Of a DNA stretch of 64,000 nucleotides, positions 49,438-58,500 are shown piece by piece. Numbering within the stretch: the stretch's first letter is position 1; each line of letters starts with the position of its first letter. The DNA comes from UKL13-2 sp038206765 (GTDB taxonomy: Bacteria; Pseudomonadota; Gammaproteobacteria; Burkholderiales; Usitatibacteraceae), in the NCBI GenBank assembly GCA_038206765.1, contig JBBRAM010000005.1, positions 62,001 through 126,000 on the forward strand, given 5' to 3'. The notes under the pieces were generated by a model. It saw only the letters and a program-made list of their open reading frames with translations. It was not told the origin of the DNA and made no database searches. The position numbers were made by a program, and so were the translations under genes.

Positions 49438-50805
49438 TCAACGTCCAAACAAGCCCTTCAACAAATCAACTGGGGTGATTTTTTCCTCCTTCTTTGGGGC
49501 TTGCCTGCCGTTATTGCTCTGACCGCGACCACCATCTTCGCCCATGCCGCCAAGCATCGACATAAAAGTGGATTTCAAACGCACCTTGGTTTGCCATTGC
49601 GGTTCCCAAGTAATTTTTACATCGGTTGGTCGGGGCGGGTAAGCAAAGAACGCTTCCGAGCCATAAGCCGTTGCACGCAACATGCCGCCGCCGCTCATAT
49701 TGCCACCGTCATCGGTGAAAATGCCTTTTGGCACTGCGCACTGCGTGGCGGTAGCAGGCATGACCGCTTTTTCTTTAATCCATTTATCGATAGCGGCATT
49801 GGTTTGGTAATCATTTAGCGCGAAGCCCAGTTCGGGCACCTCGCTCGATGTCCAGATCACCATTTCGGCTTCGTCTTTGCCGCTACTGTCCCTGTTGCCA
49901 GATGATTTTTCACCGGTGGATTTGGCACCGAGTGCCGAAATAAAATAGCCGCGCGCATGAGCAACGCTAGGCCATTCGAGGCGAACCACGCCGTTATCGT
50001 TTCGTTGTGCAATGGCATAAGGCGGCATGAAATCTTGCGCCTCGCCTAGTGAGACTTTGAAACTATCGGGAATACCCTTGCCAGTGAATTGATGTTCGCC
50101 GACGAGAGAAGCAGCTTCCGGTACCTTGCGGTCATCAGGCTTGTTCGGCCACGATGGATTGCCCTGCGCGGAACGCGCGCCGCGCGTAGTGCTATTACGC
50201 ATGCCGCTAAAAAATTTTTGCAAGTCGTTTAAGTTGGCATTCGCGGCATCGAACACGCGCGGTTGGCCGGGGCGAATCGTGTCGCCGCAGCCCCAGTAAA
50301 GCAGCATTTTACCTTTTGGTTTTTCATATTTTGGCTCAACTGGCTCGTCTTCGCGCTGCACCGGCGGATCGTATTTTTCCGGTGGCGGCACATTGAGTTT
50401 GAGTGCGGGATTCATGCTCATACCGCCGGGAACATTTTGGATCGCATCGGATAAAGCCGGTTCGTTACGGGTCATCACCGATACGTCGAGCCATTTGCCG
50501 GGTGCCATGGCAAAGCGTGTGTTGCCGAACACATTACCCCCGCCACCTTTTCCACTCATGCCGCCAAACAAACCCGATAAACCACCGCCGATGCCTCCTG
50601 TCGCGAAGCCAGCCATTGCGCCCATGCCTGGGATATCGCTATGGTGGGTGGCGACATCAATCCACGCTTGCGCAATCGGCGGCTTGCTGGGCTGGATCGC
50701 TTTGGGCTGCTGGCCGCTCGAGGGTAGTGGTGTTAAAAATGTCGCGGTTGCAAGCGCTAGTGAAACATGCAACGTAATGAGGCGCTGGCGATGAATGGGC
50801 TTCAT
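49438..50805 (-). CDS. Exported glycine-rich protein, unknown
   Basis: A signal peptide is visible (MKPIHRQRLITLHVSLALATATFLTPLPSSGQ). The mature protein has a Gly-rich early part (FATGGIGGGLSGLFGGMSGKGGGGN), then YWGCGDTIRPGQPRVFDAAN and other blocks with many Pro, Trp and Tyr residues. I do not recognise the fold. The 455 residues carry no catalytic motif or membrane anchor after the signal. The end has a Gly/Asn-rich stretch and LLKGLFGR. It lies alone between the vanZ pseudogene and the Yip1 gene. Confidence 0.7.
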   Translation of the reverse strand: MKPIHRQRLITLHVSLALATATFLTPLPSSGQQPKAIQPSKPPIAQAWIDVATHHSDIPGMGAMAGFATGGIGGGLSGLFGGMSGKGGGGNVFGNTRFAMAPGKWLDVSVMTRNEPALSDAIQNVPGGMSMNPALKLNVPPPEKYDPPVQREDEPVEPKYEKPKGKMLLYWGCGDTIRPGQPRVFDAANANLNDLQKFFSGMRNSTTRGARSAQGNPSWPNKPDDRKVPEAASLVGEHQFTGKGIPDSFKVSLGEAQDFMPPYAIAQRNDNGVVRLEWPSVAHARGYFISALGAKSTGEKSSGNRDSSGKDEAEMVIWTSSEVPELGFALNDYQTNAAIDKWIKEKAVMPATATQCAVPKGIFTDDGGNMSGGGMLRATAYGSEAFFAYPPRPTDVKITWEPQWQTKVRLKSTFMSMLGGMGEDGGRGQSNNGRQAPKKEEKITPVDLLKGLFGR

Positions 50806-51200
50806 GGAAATCTTCCTTTATTAAAATTTGGTCTAATTCTGCCGCTTGGCAACCGAAAGGGGCGAAAAGCAAAAAACGATAGGCGATGAACTAAACGGGG
50901 AACGGGGTAAGCGACTGCCAATCAATATTGATCGACAACATTTGGAATTAACAATAATAACAATTTGCGGCGCGTCAAAGCTTTCCTTTGATGCTTTCGA
51001 CATCCCGCATTTAGGGGATTACTAGCAAGCCCGATTTCAGCGGTGTTGTCACCGATACATTGGGTGATCAACGCCATGCGCTGTTTGGCAATTTGGGCAT
51101 TGCGGTAAACAGACAACAGCAAATCACGTATGATAATTCTGCATAATATATTTATATCAGTAAATTACTAGTTTTACATAACCAACCAAGGGGTTTAAAA
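50806..51200. other. Intergenic region with hairpin
   Basis: This 395-base divergent spacer contains a palindrome GCGTCAAAG CTTTC CTTTGATGC at about 50973-50996 without a T-run. Near the Yip1 gene it becomes A/T-rich (TATAATATATT-like bases at 51140-51170), a likely promoter region. I see no gene in it. Confidence 0.5.
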
Positions 51201-52472
51201 ATGGGACTCATCGAACGCGTCAAAAATATAATAATGACACCGAAGACTGAATGGCCGGTGATTGGCGGAGAAACTGCAACGGCTGGCACGTTGATCACGG
51301 GATACGTGCTGCCATTGGCGGCGATTGGGGCGATTGCCCATTTTGTCAGCAGTTCTGTCATCGGCCATACCATGCCGTTTATTGGCGGTACTTATCGTAC
51401 ACCGATGCTGATGGGTGCTGGCGTTGCGATTTTCACTTTGGTGATGGCTGTCGTTGGCGTATTTATTTTATCCCTCATTATTAATGCGTTGGCGCCGAGT
51501 TTTGGTGGTGAAAAAAATAGCGATCAAGCCATGAAAGTGGCCGTGTATTCCTACACCGCTGCGTGGGTTGCGGGCGTATTTCAAATCTTGCCTTGGGTGG
51601 GTTGGTTGCTCGCTTTTCTGGGTGCGTTATACAGCCTGTACCTGCTATTTCTGGGGTTGCCACGGCTTATGAAATGTCCGGAAGACAAAGCAATTGGGTA
51701 CACGGCGGTCGTTGTCATTTGCGCGGTTGTGTTGGCGATTGTAATTGGCATGCTCAGCGCGTGTATCGGCGGCATCGGCATGATGGCTTCAGGCGCAATG
51801 AGTGGTGCTGGTTTTGGCGATCACGGTAGTAGCGGAGACAAAGTCACCTTCGACAAAGACAGCGCAATGGGCAAGCTACAAGATCTGGGCAAGAAAATGG
51901 AAGAGAGCGGCAAGAAAATGGAAGCTGCTCAAAAGAACGGGACCGATGCTGAGAAAGCGGCTGCCGCGACGGCGATGATGGGCGCACTGATGGGCGGCGG
52001 CAAAAGCGTTGAGTCGGTCTCGATCGAACAATTAAAGCCGTTTATCCCGGATACCTTTGCCGGTTTAGCCAAGAAAACCAGTAAGGCTGAACGTACCGGC
52101 ATGGCCTCGATTATGATCTCGAAAGCTGAAGCGACGTACGGTGATGAGGCTGGACAAAAAAGTGCGTCGCTCGATATTTCTGATTCAGGCGGTATGAGTG
52201 GCCTGATGGGCCTAGCCAGCTGGGCGAATGTGCAGGGCGAAAAAGAAGACCAATACAGCAAGGAAAAAACGGCTAAAGTCGATGGCCGAATGGTCAACGA
52301 AAAAATGTCTAAAGAAGCGGGCGGTACGAATTCGTATTCCGTCGTGCTCGGGGAGCGTTTTATGGTCAACGCGAGCGGTCGCGGGGTTGATTTGGCCACA
52401 ATCAAAGCCGCTGTTGCCGCGCTGGATTTGAAAAAGCTGGAGTCGATGAAGGACGAGGGCGTGAAAAAATAG
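51201..52472 (+). CDS. Yip1-domain membrane protein with long C-terminal region
   Basis: The first 200 residues have the Yip1 pattern: IERVKNIIMTPKTEWPVIGGE at the start, then five hydrophobic helices (about residues 30-205). The domain is found in bacterial membrane proteins of unknown role. Residues 210-423 are hydrophilic, with a Lys/Glu helical stretch (KLQDLGKKMEESGKKMEAAQKN) and a Gly/Ser-rich part. I do not recognise that region. A GGGG ribosome-binding site precedes the ATG. Confidence 0.8.
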   Translation: MGLIERVKNIIMTPKTEWPVIGGETATAGTLITGYVLPLAAIGAIAHFVSSSVIGHTMPFIGGTYRTPMLMGAGVAIFTLVMAVVGVFILSLIINALAPSFGGEKNSDQAMKVAVYSYTAAWVAGVFQILPWVGWLLAFLGALYSLYLLFLGLPRLMKCPEDKAIGYTAVVVICAVVLAIVIGMLSACIGGIGMMASGAMSGAGFGDHGSSGDKVTFDKDSAMGKLQDLGKKMEESGKKMEAAQKNGTDAEKAAAATAMMGALMGGGKSVESVSIEQLKPFIPDTFAGLAKKTSKAERTGMASIMISKAEATYGDEAGQKSASLDISDSGGMSGLMGLASWANVQGEKEDQYSKEKTAKVDGRMVNEKMSKEAGGTNSYSVVLGERFMVNASGRGVDLATIKAAVAALDLKKLESMKDEGVKK

Positions 52473-52538
52473 CCGACGGTAGCCGTTTGTTCAATCAGGA
52501 TTGAGCAAAAAACTTATAGCAAAACGGGGTGTGATCTC

Positions 52539-52557
52539 TGGCAAATGCTAGAGTGCC
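52539..52557 (+). repeat. Dispersed CTAG-core element, copy I (diverged)
   Basis: TGGCAAATGCTAGAGTGCC keeps the GCTAGAGT core and its flanking GGC/GCC. It lies 120 bases upstream of uvrC. Confidence 0.4.
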
Positions 52558-52638
52558 ATGCCCCTATTTTTTATCAACAACAAGTTTAAAAATAAGCAAA
52601 CGCCAGTATTGACGGTATTTTCGAGGTGGAAATGCCTG

Positions 52639-52666
52639 AAAAGCCGCTCCTAGACTAGAATTCGCA
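52639..52666 (+). repeat. Dispersed CTAG-core element, copy F (diverged)
   Basis: AAGCCGCTCCTAGACTAGAA resembles copy D in aceF and ends 13 bases before uvrC. It may be part of the uvrC leader. Confidence 0.45.
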
Positions 52667-52678
52667 ATTCTGAAACCC

Positions 52679-54778
52679 ATGTTTGACGCAAAACCCTTCC
52701 TCGCGCAGCTCCCCGGACTTCCCGGGGTTTATCGCATGAAAAACGCTGCTGGCGAGGTGATTTATGTGGGCAAGGCACGGGACTTAAAGAAGCGGGTTTC
52801 GTCGTATTTCAACAAAAACCACGAGAGCCCGCGCACCACATTGATGGTTTCGCATATTGCGGATATTGAAACAACGGTAACGCGCAGCGAATCCGAGGCG
52901 CTGATTCTTGAAATCAATTTAATCAAATCATTCGCGCCGAAGTACAACGTGTTATTTCGCGATGATAAAACCTACCCGTACATCATGGTTACTGGGCGCG
53001 AGTTTCCGCAGATTCGATTTTATCGCGGAACGCACGTTAAACCGCATCGTTATTTCGGTCCGTTTCCGTCTGTATGGGCGGTCCGTGAAACGATCAATCA
53101 TTTGCAACGAATGTTTAAGCTTCGGACTTGCGACGACACGGTGTTTGCGCATCGCTCCAGGCCGTGTTTGCTTCATCAGATAGGGCGCTGTTCGGCACCT
53201 TGTGTGGGCCTAATTTCAAATGAAGACTACGCCCGCGATATTAAACATACTGAACTTTTTTTAGCAGGTAAAGAGAACGAGATTTTGGCGCAGCTCAACA
53301 GCAAAATGGAAGCGGCCTCGGCGGATTTAAATTTTGAAGCGGCGGCAGTGTTTCGCGATCAAATTCGCAATTTGCAAACCGTGTTGAACAAACAGTTTGT
53401 CGAGTCTGCGAGTGACCGTGATGTTGATGTGATTGCGGTGATGGAAATGTCAGGTGTGTGGTGCGTGAACCTAGTGATGATTCGTGGCGGGCGGCATTTG
53501 GGGGATAAAAGTTTGTTCCCCTCGAACGTGAATCAAGCCGACTTGGAATCGATCTTGACGGCTTTTATCGATCAAAATTATAGTAGCGAAAAACCGCCCA
53601 ACCGCGTCGTTGTTGATGGCATTTTTGATACCGAAGATTGGGAAGCGTTTTTGTCTGAGGTGGCGGGACGACAAGTGAAAGTGATCACGCGCCCACAAGG
53701 TGAGGCAAAGGTGTGGATGTCGATGGCGATGAAAAACGCGCAGTTCGCGATCGAGCGCAAACTGACCGACAAAGCCTCGCAAGACAAAAAATTGTCGATG
53801 ATGCGCGACGCATTGGGCTTGCCCGATATTGAACGCGTGGAATGCTTTGATATTAGCCACACCATGGGCGAAGCAACGGTGGCGTCTTGCGTCGTGTTTG
53901 ATCGCGGCGCGATGCAGTCGTCGGAATACCGGCGCTTCAACATCACTGGCATCACGCCGGGCGACGACTACGCAGCGATGCGCGACGCGTTAACCAGGCG
54001 GTACAAGGGTTTGGCCGCTGGGGAAGATCTGTTGGTGTCAGGCGCAGCCGGGGAGGGTGGGGCAGAAGTACCAGCACAAGCGCAAGCCGGAACGAAGGAT
54101 TGGGATGCCGTGCAAGTTACGTCTAACCTCGCCGCTGATACTGACGCCGCCAATGCTACTGCTACTGCTACTGCCACTGCCACCGCCGACGCCGGTGCGG
54201 GTGCAATTGCTGCTGCGGGTACTGAGGCTGCAAAAAAATCCGCAAAAGCGAACAAATCATCGCTGACGGGCAAAGCGAAAGGCGCGAACCCAGCTGCTCC
54301 CGCAAAACCCACGGCAGCCAAAGCGACGGCACCGCGCCCAGACTTGATCCTCATCGACGGCGGGAAAGGCCAGCTGGCCATTGCTGAGGCGGTGATGAAC
54401 GACCTCGGTATTCGGGATATTCAACTAATCGGCGTGGCAAAAGGGGAAGGGCGCAAGCATGGCTTGGAGACGCTGATTTTTGGCGGCACGCGCCAAGAGC
54501 TGCATTTGCCGATGGACAACATGGGGTTTCATTTGATCCAACAAATCCGCGATGAGGCACACCGATTTGCCATCACCGGGCATCGCGCAAGGCGCGCCAA
54601 GAAGCGAAATACCTCTAGGTTGGAAGACATTGCCGGCATCGGCCCAAAGCGCCGCAAAGCGCTGCTGGCCCAGTTTGGTGGGATGCAAGGTGTGGCGGCT
54701 GCAAGCGTAGAGGATTTATTAAAAGTAGAAGGAATTAGCCGCGAATTAGCCGAAACGCTTTATAACGAATTACACTAG
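52679..54778 (+). CDS. uvrC: Excinuclease UvrC with Ala/Thr-rich insert
   Basis: UvrC makes both cuts in nucleotide excision repair. The GIY-YIG nuclease is at the N-terminus (LPGLPGVYRMKNAAGEVIYVGKARDLKKR). A UVR motif (AAVFRDQIRNLQ), the RNase-H-like endonuclease (DISHTMGEATVASCVVFDRG, LILIDGGKGQLAIAE) and a C-terminal helix-hairpin-helix pair (LEDIAGIGPKRRKALLAQFGG) follow. At 699 residues it is about 90-100 longer than E. coli UvrC. The excess is a low-complexity insert (about residues 452-550) rich in Ala, Thr, Asp and Lys, coded partly by GCTACT/GCCACT repeats at 54154-54186. Similar inserts are known in other betaproteobacterial UvrCs. The enzyme should be active. Confidence 0.96.
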   Translation: MFDAKPFLAQLPGLPGVYRMKNAAGEVIYVGKARDLKKRVSSYFNKNHESPRTTLMVSHIADIETTVTRSESEALILEINLIKSFAPKYNVLFRDDKTYPYIMVTGREFPQIRFYRGTHVKPHRYFGPFPSVWAVRETINHLQRMFKLRTCDDTVFAHRSRPCLLHQIGRCSAPCVGLISNEDYARDIKHTELFLAGKENEILAQLNSKMEAASADLNFEAAAVFRDQIRNLQTVLNKQFVESASDRDVDVIAVMEMSGVWCVNLVMIRGGRHLGDKSLFPSNVNQADLESILTAFIDQNYSSEKPPNRVVVDGIFDTEDWEAFLSEVAGRQVKVITRPQGEAKVWMSMAMKNAQFAIERKLTDKASQDKKLSMMRDALGLPDIERVECFDISHTMGEATVASCVVFDRGAMQSSEYRRFNITGITPGDDYAAMRDALTRRYKGLAAGEDLLVSGAAGEGGAEVPAQAQAGTKDWDAVQVTSNLAADTDAANATATATATATADAGAGAIAAAGTEAAKKSAKANKSSLTGKAKGANPAAPAKPTAAKATAPRPDLILIDGGKGQLAIAEAVMNDLGIRDIQLIGVAKGEGRKHGLETLIFGGTRQELHLPMDNMGFHLIQQIRDEAHRFAITGHRARRAKKRNTSRLEDIAGIGPKRRKALLAQFGGMQGVAAASVEDLLKVEGISRELAETLYNELH

Positions 54779-54782
54779 AGCC

Positions 54783-55409
54783 ATGTCACGCGCCTCCCCA
54801 CCATCTCCCCCGCCAGCACCCCACATTATTCCGGTCAATATTCCTATCATCCTCACGTGGCTTCGCATCGCAGCCATTCCGTTATTTGTAGCGGTTCTGT
54901 ATTTCCCCGAGGACTGGCTGACGACCAAGCAGGCGAACATTGTCGCAACTGTGATTTTTGTCGCGGCAGCAATTACCGATTGGTTTGACGGCTATTTGGC
55001 ACGACGATGGAATCAGAGTTCAGCGTTTGGCGCGTTTCTTGATCCGGTGGCCGATAAATTGATGGTTGCAGCCGCTTTGATTGTGCTCGTTGAGATGGGG
55101 CGCACCGATGCGGTGGTGGCGCTGATCATTATTGGCCGCGAAATTACGATTTCCGCATTGCGCGAATGGATGGCGCAAATTGGCCAATCGAAAAACGTTG
55201 CGGTATCAATGCTCGGCAAAATCAAAACTGTCTCACAGTTGGTGGCGATTCCGTTTTTGCTTTTCGACGATAAATTGTTTGGCATCTTGGATTGCCGCCT
55301 GACGGGGCGAATCCTGATCTGGGTCGCGGCGGCATTGACGGTTTGGTCGATGTTTTATTATCTCAAGGCGGCTTTTTTTCCGCGCGGAAACAATGATCAA
55401 CCCCCTTAA
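54783..55409 (+). CDS. pgsA: CDP-diacylglycerol-glycerol-3-phosphate 3-phosphatidyltransferase
   Basis: PgsA makes phosphatidylglycerol phosphate in the inner membrane. The CDP-alcohol phosphatidyltransferase motif is DWFDGYLARRWNQSSAFGAFLDPVADK (about residues 61-87), with all the conserved Asp and Gly residues. NIPIILTWLRIAAIPLFVAVLYF at the start is a typical first helix. Five to six hydrophobic segments complete the 208-residue protein. It starts four bases after uvrC and probably shares its transcript, as in many proteobacteria. Confidence 0.94.
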   Translation: MSRASPPSPPPAPHIIPVNIPIILTWLRIAAIPLFVAVLYFPEDWLTTKQANIVATVIFVAAAITDWFDGYLARRWNQSSAFGAFLDPVADKLMVAAALIVLVEMGRTDAVVALIIIGREITISALREWMAQIGQSKNVAVSMLGKIKTVSQLVAIPFLLFDDKLFGILDCRLTGRILIWVAAALTVWSMFYYLKAAFFPRGNNDQPP

Positions 55410-55417
55410 GTATTAAA

Positions 55418-55500
55418 CGCCTGAATGATCATATGCCTATTCGATTAGATGCCTGAATGATTGAAGGCGTGAATGATTAAATGCGTGAATAAATAAATGT
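55418..55500. repeat. Degenerate tandem repeat between convergent genes
   Basis: Units close to GCSTGAATGATTAAAT repeat about five times between pgsA and the convergent PAS-GGDEF-EAL gene. They consist of TGAATGAT blocks separated by ATGCC or AGGCG. No terminator hairpin is evident in this spacer. Confidence 0.65.
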
Positions 55501-55582
55501 GCCGACGATTTAAACGCTTATTGCCCAATTCTGGTGATGCGAATTCGCCGTAAAAGGCGTTGCAGGTTTTTGTATAAAATTC

Positions 55583-58500
55583 TTAGTGAATTTTACCGAG
55601 TGGAAATATGGTTTGGTTTTTGACCATTTGCTCAAACTCGGCGGCTGGGACGGCGGGACTAAACAAATAACCCTGGTATGCCTCACAGCCTTGCTGCGTC
55701 AGTAGTGCACGCTGCTCCTCGGTCTCCACACCCTCGGCAACCACTTCAATTTCTAAAGCATGCGCAAGCGCAATCACCGCCGAGACAATCGCCGCATCAT
55801 CACGATCGAGCAAAATATCAGCAACAAAAGAGCGGTCAATTTTCAAGCTGTCTATTCGGAAACGCTTCAAGTGCGTCAAACTCGAAAAGCCGGTACCGAA
55901 ATCATCAATCGCCACGCGAACGCCGTGTTGGCGCAATGCCAACAGGGTTTTGCCGACCCCGTCGGGGTCGCGCAGTAGCCCAGTCTCGGTCAGCTCAATT
56001 TCCACTGCGGTTGGCTGGCAGCCCGACTGCGTGATTTTTTCAATAATGCGCTCGGCAAGGTTGGGGCTGCGAAATTGCCCCGCCGAAATATTCACCGCCA
56101 TTTGTAAATTTTCAAATGAGGTTTGGCCAAGTTCGGCCAAAGCATGCCAACTTTTTAAACGCGCGAGAGCCGTATCCAATACCCAGTTGCCAACATCATG
56201 GACAAGGCTGTTCTCCTCCACCAATTGCATAAACTCCCCCGGCATGACCAACCCGCGGGTGGGGTGGTGCCAGCGCAATAGCGCCTCTGCACCAATAATC
56301 AGGTTCGATCGCATGTCAATTTTGGGTTGGTAGTAAAGCTCAAATTCCCGATCACGTAACGCCGTGCGTAACGCGTTCTCCATCAGCCGCATCGAGGTGC
56401 CGTGTTCGGCCAATTCGGCTGAAAACAACTGGTAGCCATTCTTGCCCATTGCTTTGGCATGGTACATCGCCATGTCGGCATTTTTTAATAACGCTTCCGG
56501 ATCATTGGCATCATCGGGAAAGATACTGATACCTACAGAGCCAGAGATATGGATCTCATGGCCTTCGATATCGACTGGGACGCGCAGTGAATCAATTAGC
56601 TTGGTTGCAATGGCTTCCGACACTCGGGGCTCGTCGATTTGTTCGGTGACCAGCATAAACTCGTCACCGGAGAGGCGCACCAGTAAATCGGTTTCACGCA
56701 CCAGTTTGTTTAATCGCAACGCTATCTCGCGTAGTAGCTCGTCACCAATACGATGCCCTAGTGTGTCGTTGATATCTTTAAAACGGTCTAAATCAACAAA
56801 CAACACAGCGACCCGCAGGCCGCTGCGGCGGGCCCTGGTAATGGCCTGCCGTAGCCGTTCTTGCAACATGGCGCGGTTAGGCAGCCCCGTTAAACTGTCG
56901 TGTGTGGCTTGGTGAACCAGCCGCTCCTCGGCATTAATACGGGCGGTTACGTCTTGCACGAGCGACAACACCGAGACGATGTTGCCGGACTCATCACACA
57001 AATTTGAGTTGTACCATTCGCACCAAATGATTCGGCCGTCTTTTCGATAGTTGCGGTTCAGGCTGGTCGCGTGGGGTGTTGCGTATCGGGATAACATTTC
57101 GGCGGCAGACTCGACCGTTCCTAAATCCGGTTCTGGAACGAACGGCCATTCGTTAAAACGCTTGCCGATTAGCTCTGACTCTTTCCAACCAAACACGTTT
57201 TCAGCTTGCACTGACCAGCGCCTAACGCGAAAATCAGGATCCCATTCGATTACGGCCATTGGTGTGTTTTCAAAATGGGACGTAAGAAGCCAGTTCGCGT
57301 GCCGGAGTTCAAGCTCGGTTCGCTTAAGTTCGTCAATATCGGTTGAGGTTGAGTAAAAGCCAATGATGTTATTTTCCGCATCACGACGCGATGTACACCG
57401 CAGGATCATCCACCGTTGCGAGCCATCTTGCTGGGTGACGAGTTGTTCTAAACGCAGCGGTTCGCCTTCCAATACCTTGTCCAGCAGTGGCTTAATACGA
57501 TCAAATCGTTCTTGACCAAAAATCGCGGCGATGTCGGCACCAATTAACTGTTCTCGTTTCTTACCCAACACTTTTTCCAGCTGCTTGTTGACGAGCTGAT
57601 AACGAAACGACCGGTCAATGTATGACATTGGGTGCGGGGAACTGTCCATTGCCAAGCTCAGTTCAGCTTCGCTGGTTTTTAGCGCCTCCTCTATATTCTT
57701 GGCATCATGAATGTCAAAGCCGACCACGTAGATGCCCTGAACCGCATTGTCAGTCCCCAGATCCGGCACGGTTCGGATGCGCATCCATCGCTCGGCACCG
57801 TTTGCGAGCTTTACCAGCCGCTCATAGCTAACAGTTTCCCCTTGTAACGCTCGCTCCACATAGGGGGATGCAAGATGGGCTGCTGCTTCACCCAATACCT
57901 CGCCCGAGGTTTTGCCGACCACCTCATGCCGCGATTTCCCCTGCAACTCTAAAAACGTATTGTTGATAAACTTATAGCGCCGCTCAGTATCCAAGTATGC
58001 AATGGCTTCTGGAATGTTGTCCGTAAATAGCCGAAGCTGGCGCTCTTGCCGTTCCAAATTTTGACGCAGCATCATGTCGTCATGAATATCGGTCAACACC
58101 GTAAAAATGCCGACAACTTTCCCGTTTTCCTGAATATCCGGAATCATGTGTCCACGAATCCACCGTTTGCCGCGGTTGGGGAAATCACCAAGCCGCTCAT
58201 AAGTTTGTGGCTCGCCGGCAAACGCGCGTGTCAGATAGGGGCGAATAGCCGCCATCACTTCTGGCGGGAAAAAAGCGTCAATGCGCTTTCCAACCATTTC
58301 AGTCTCAGACAAACCTGTCCAATCGCTTCCGGTTTGGTTATAAAAACGCCAACGCTCGTCGATATCGATATAGCTAAGTGGCATCCCGATATTGTTAGTG
58401 ATGAGCTTTAGCTGGCGCTCTCGCTCAATCAGCTCGGCTCTGTCGCGGGAATCGCGATCAATATCAGAGACGTACACAGAGAGCCCCACTACCGCGCCGA

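Noticed and set aside
50922..51122. Small minus-strand frame in the Yip1 upstream spacer
   Set aside because: No ribosome-binding site, no recognisable motif, and it covers the likely promoter.
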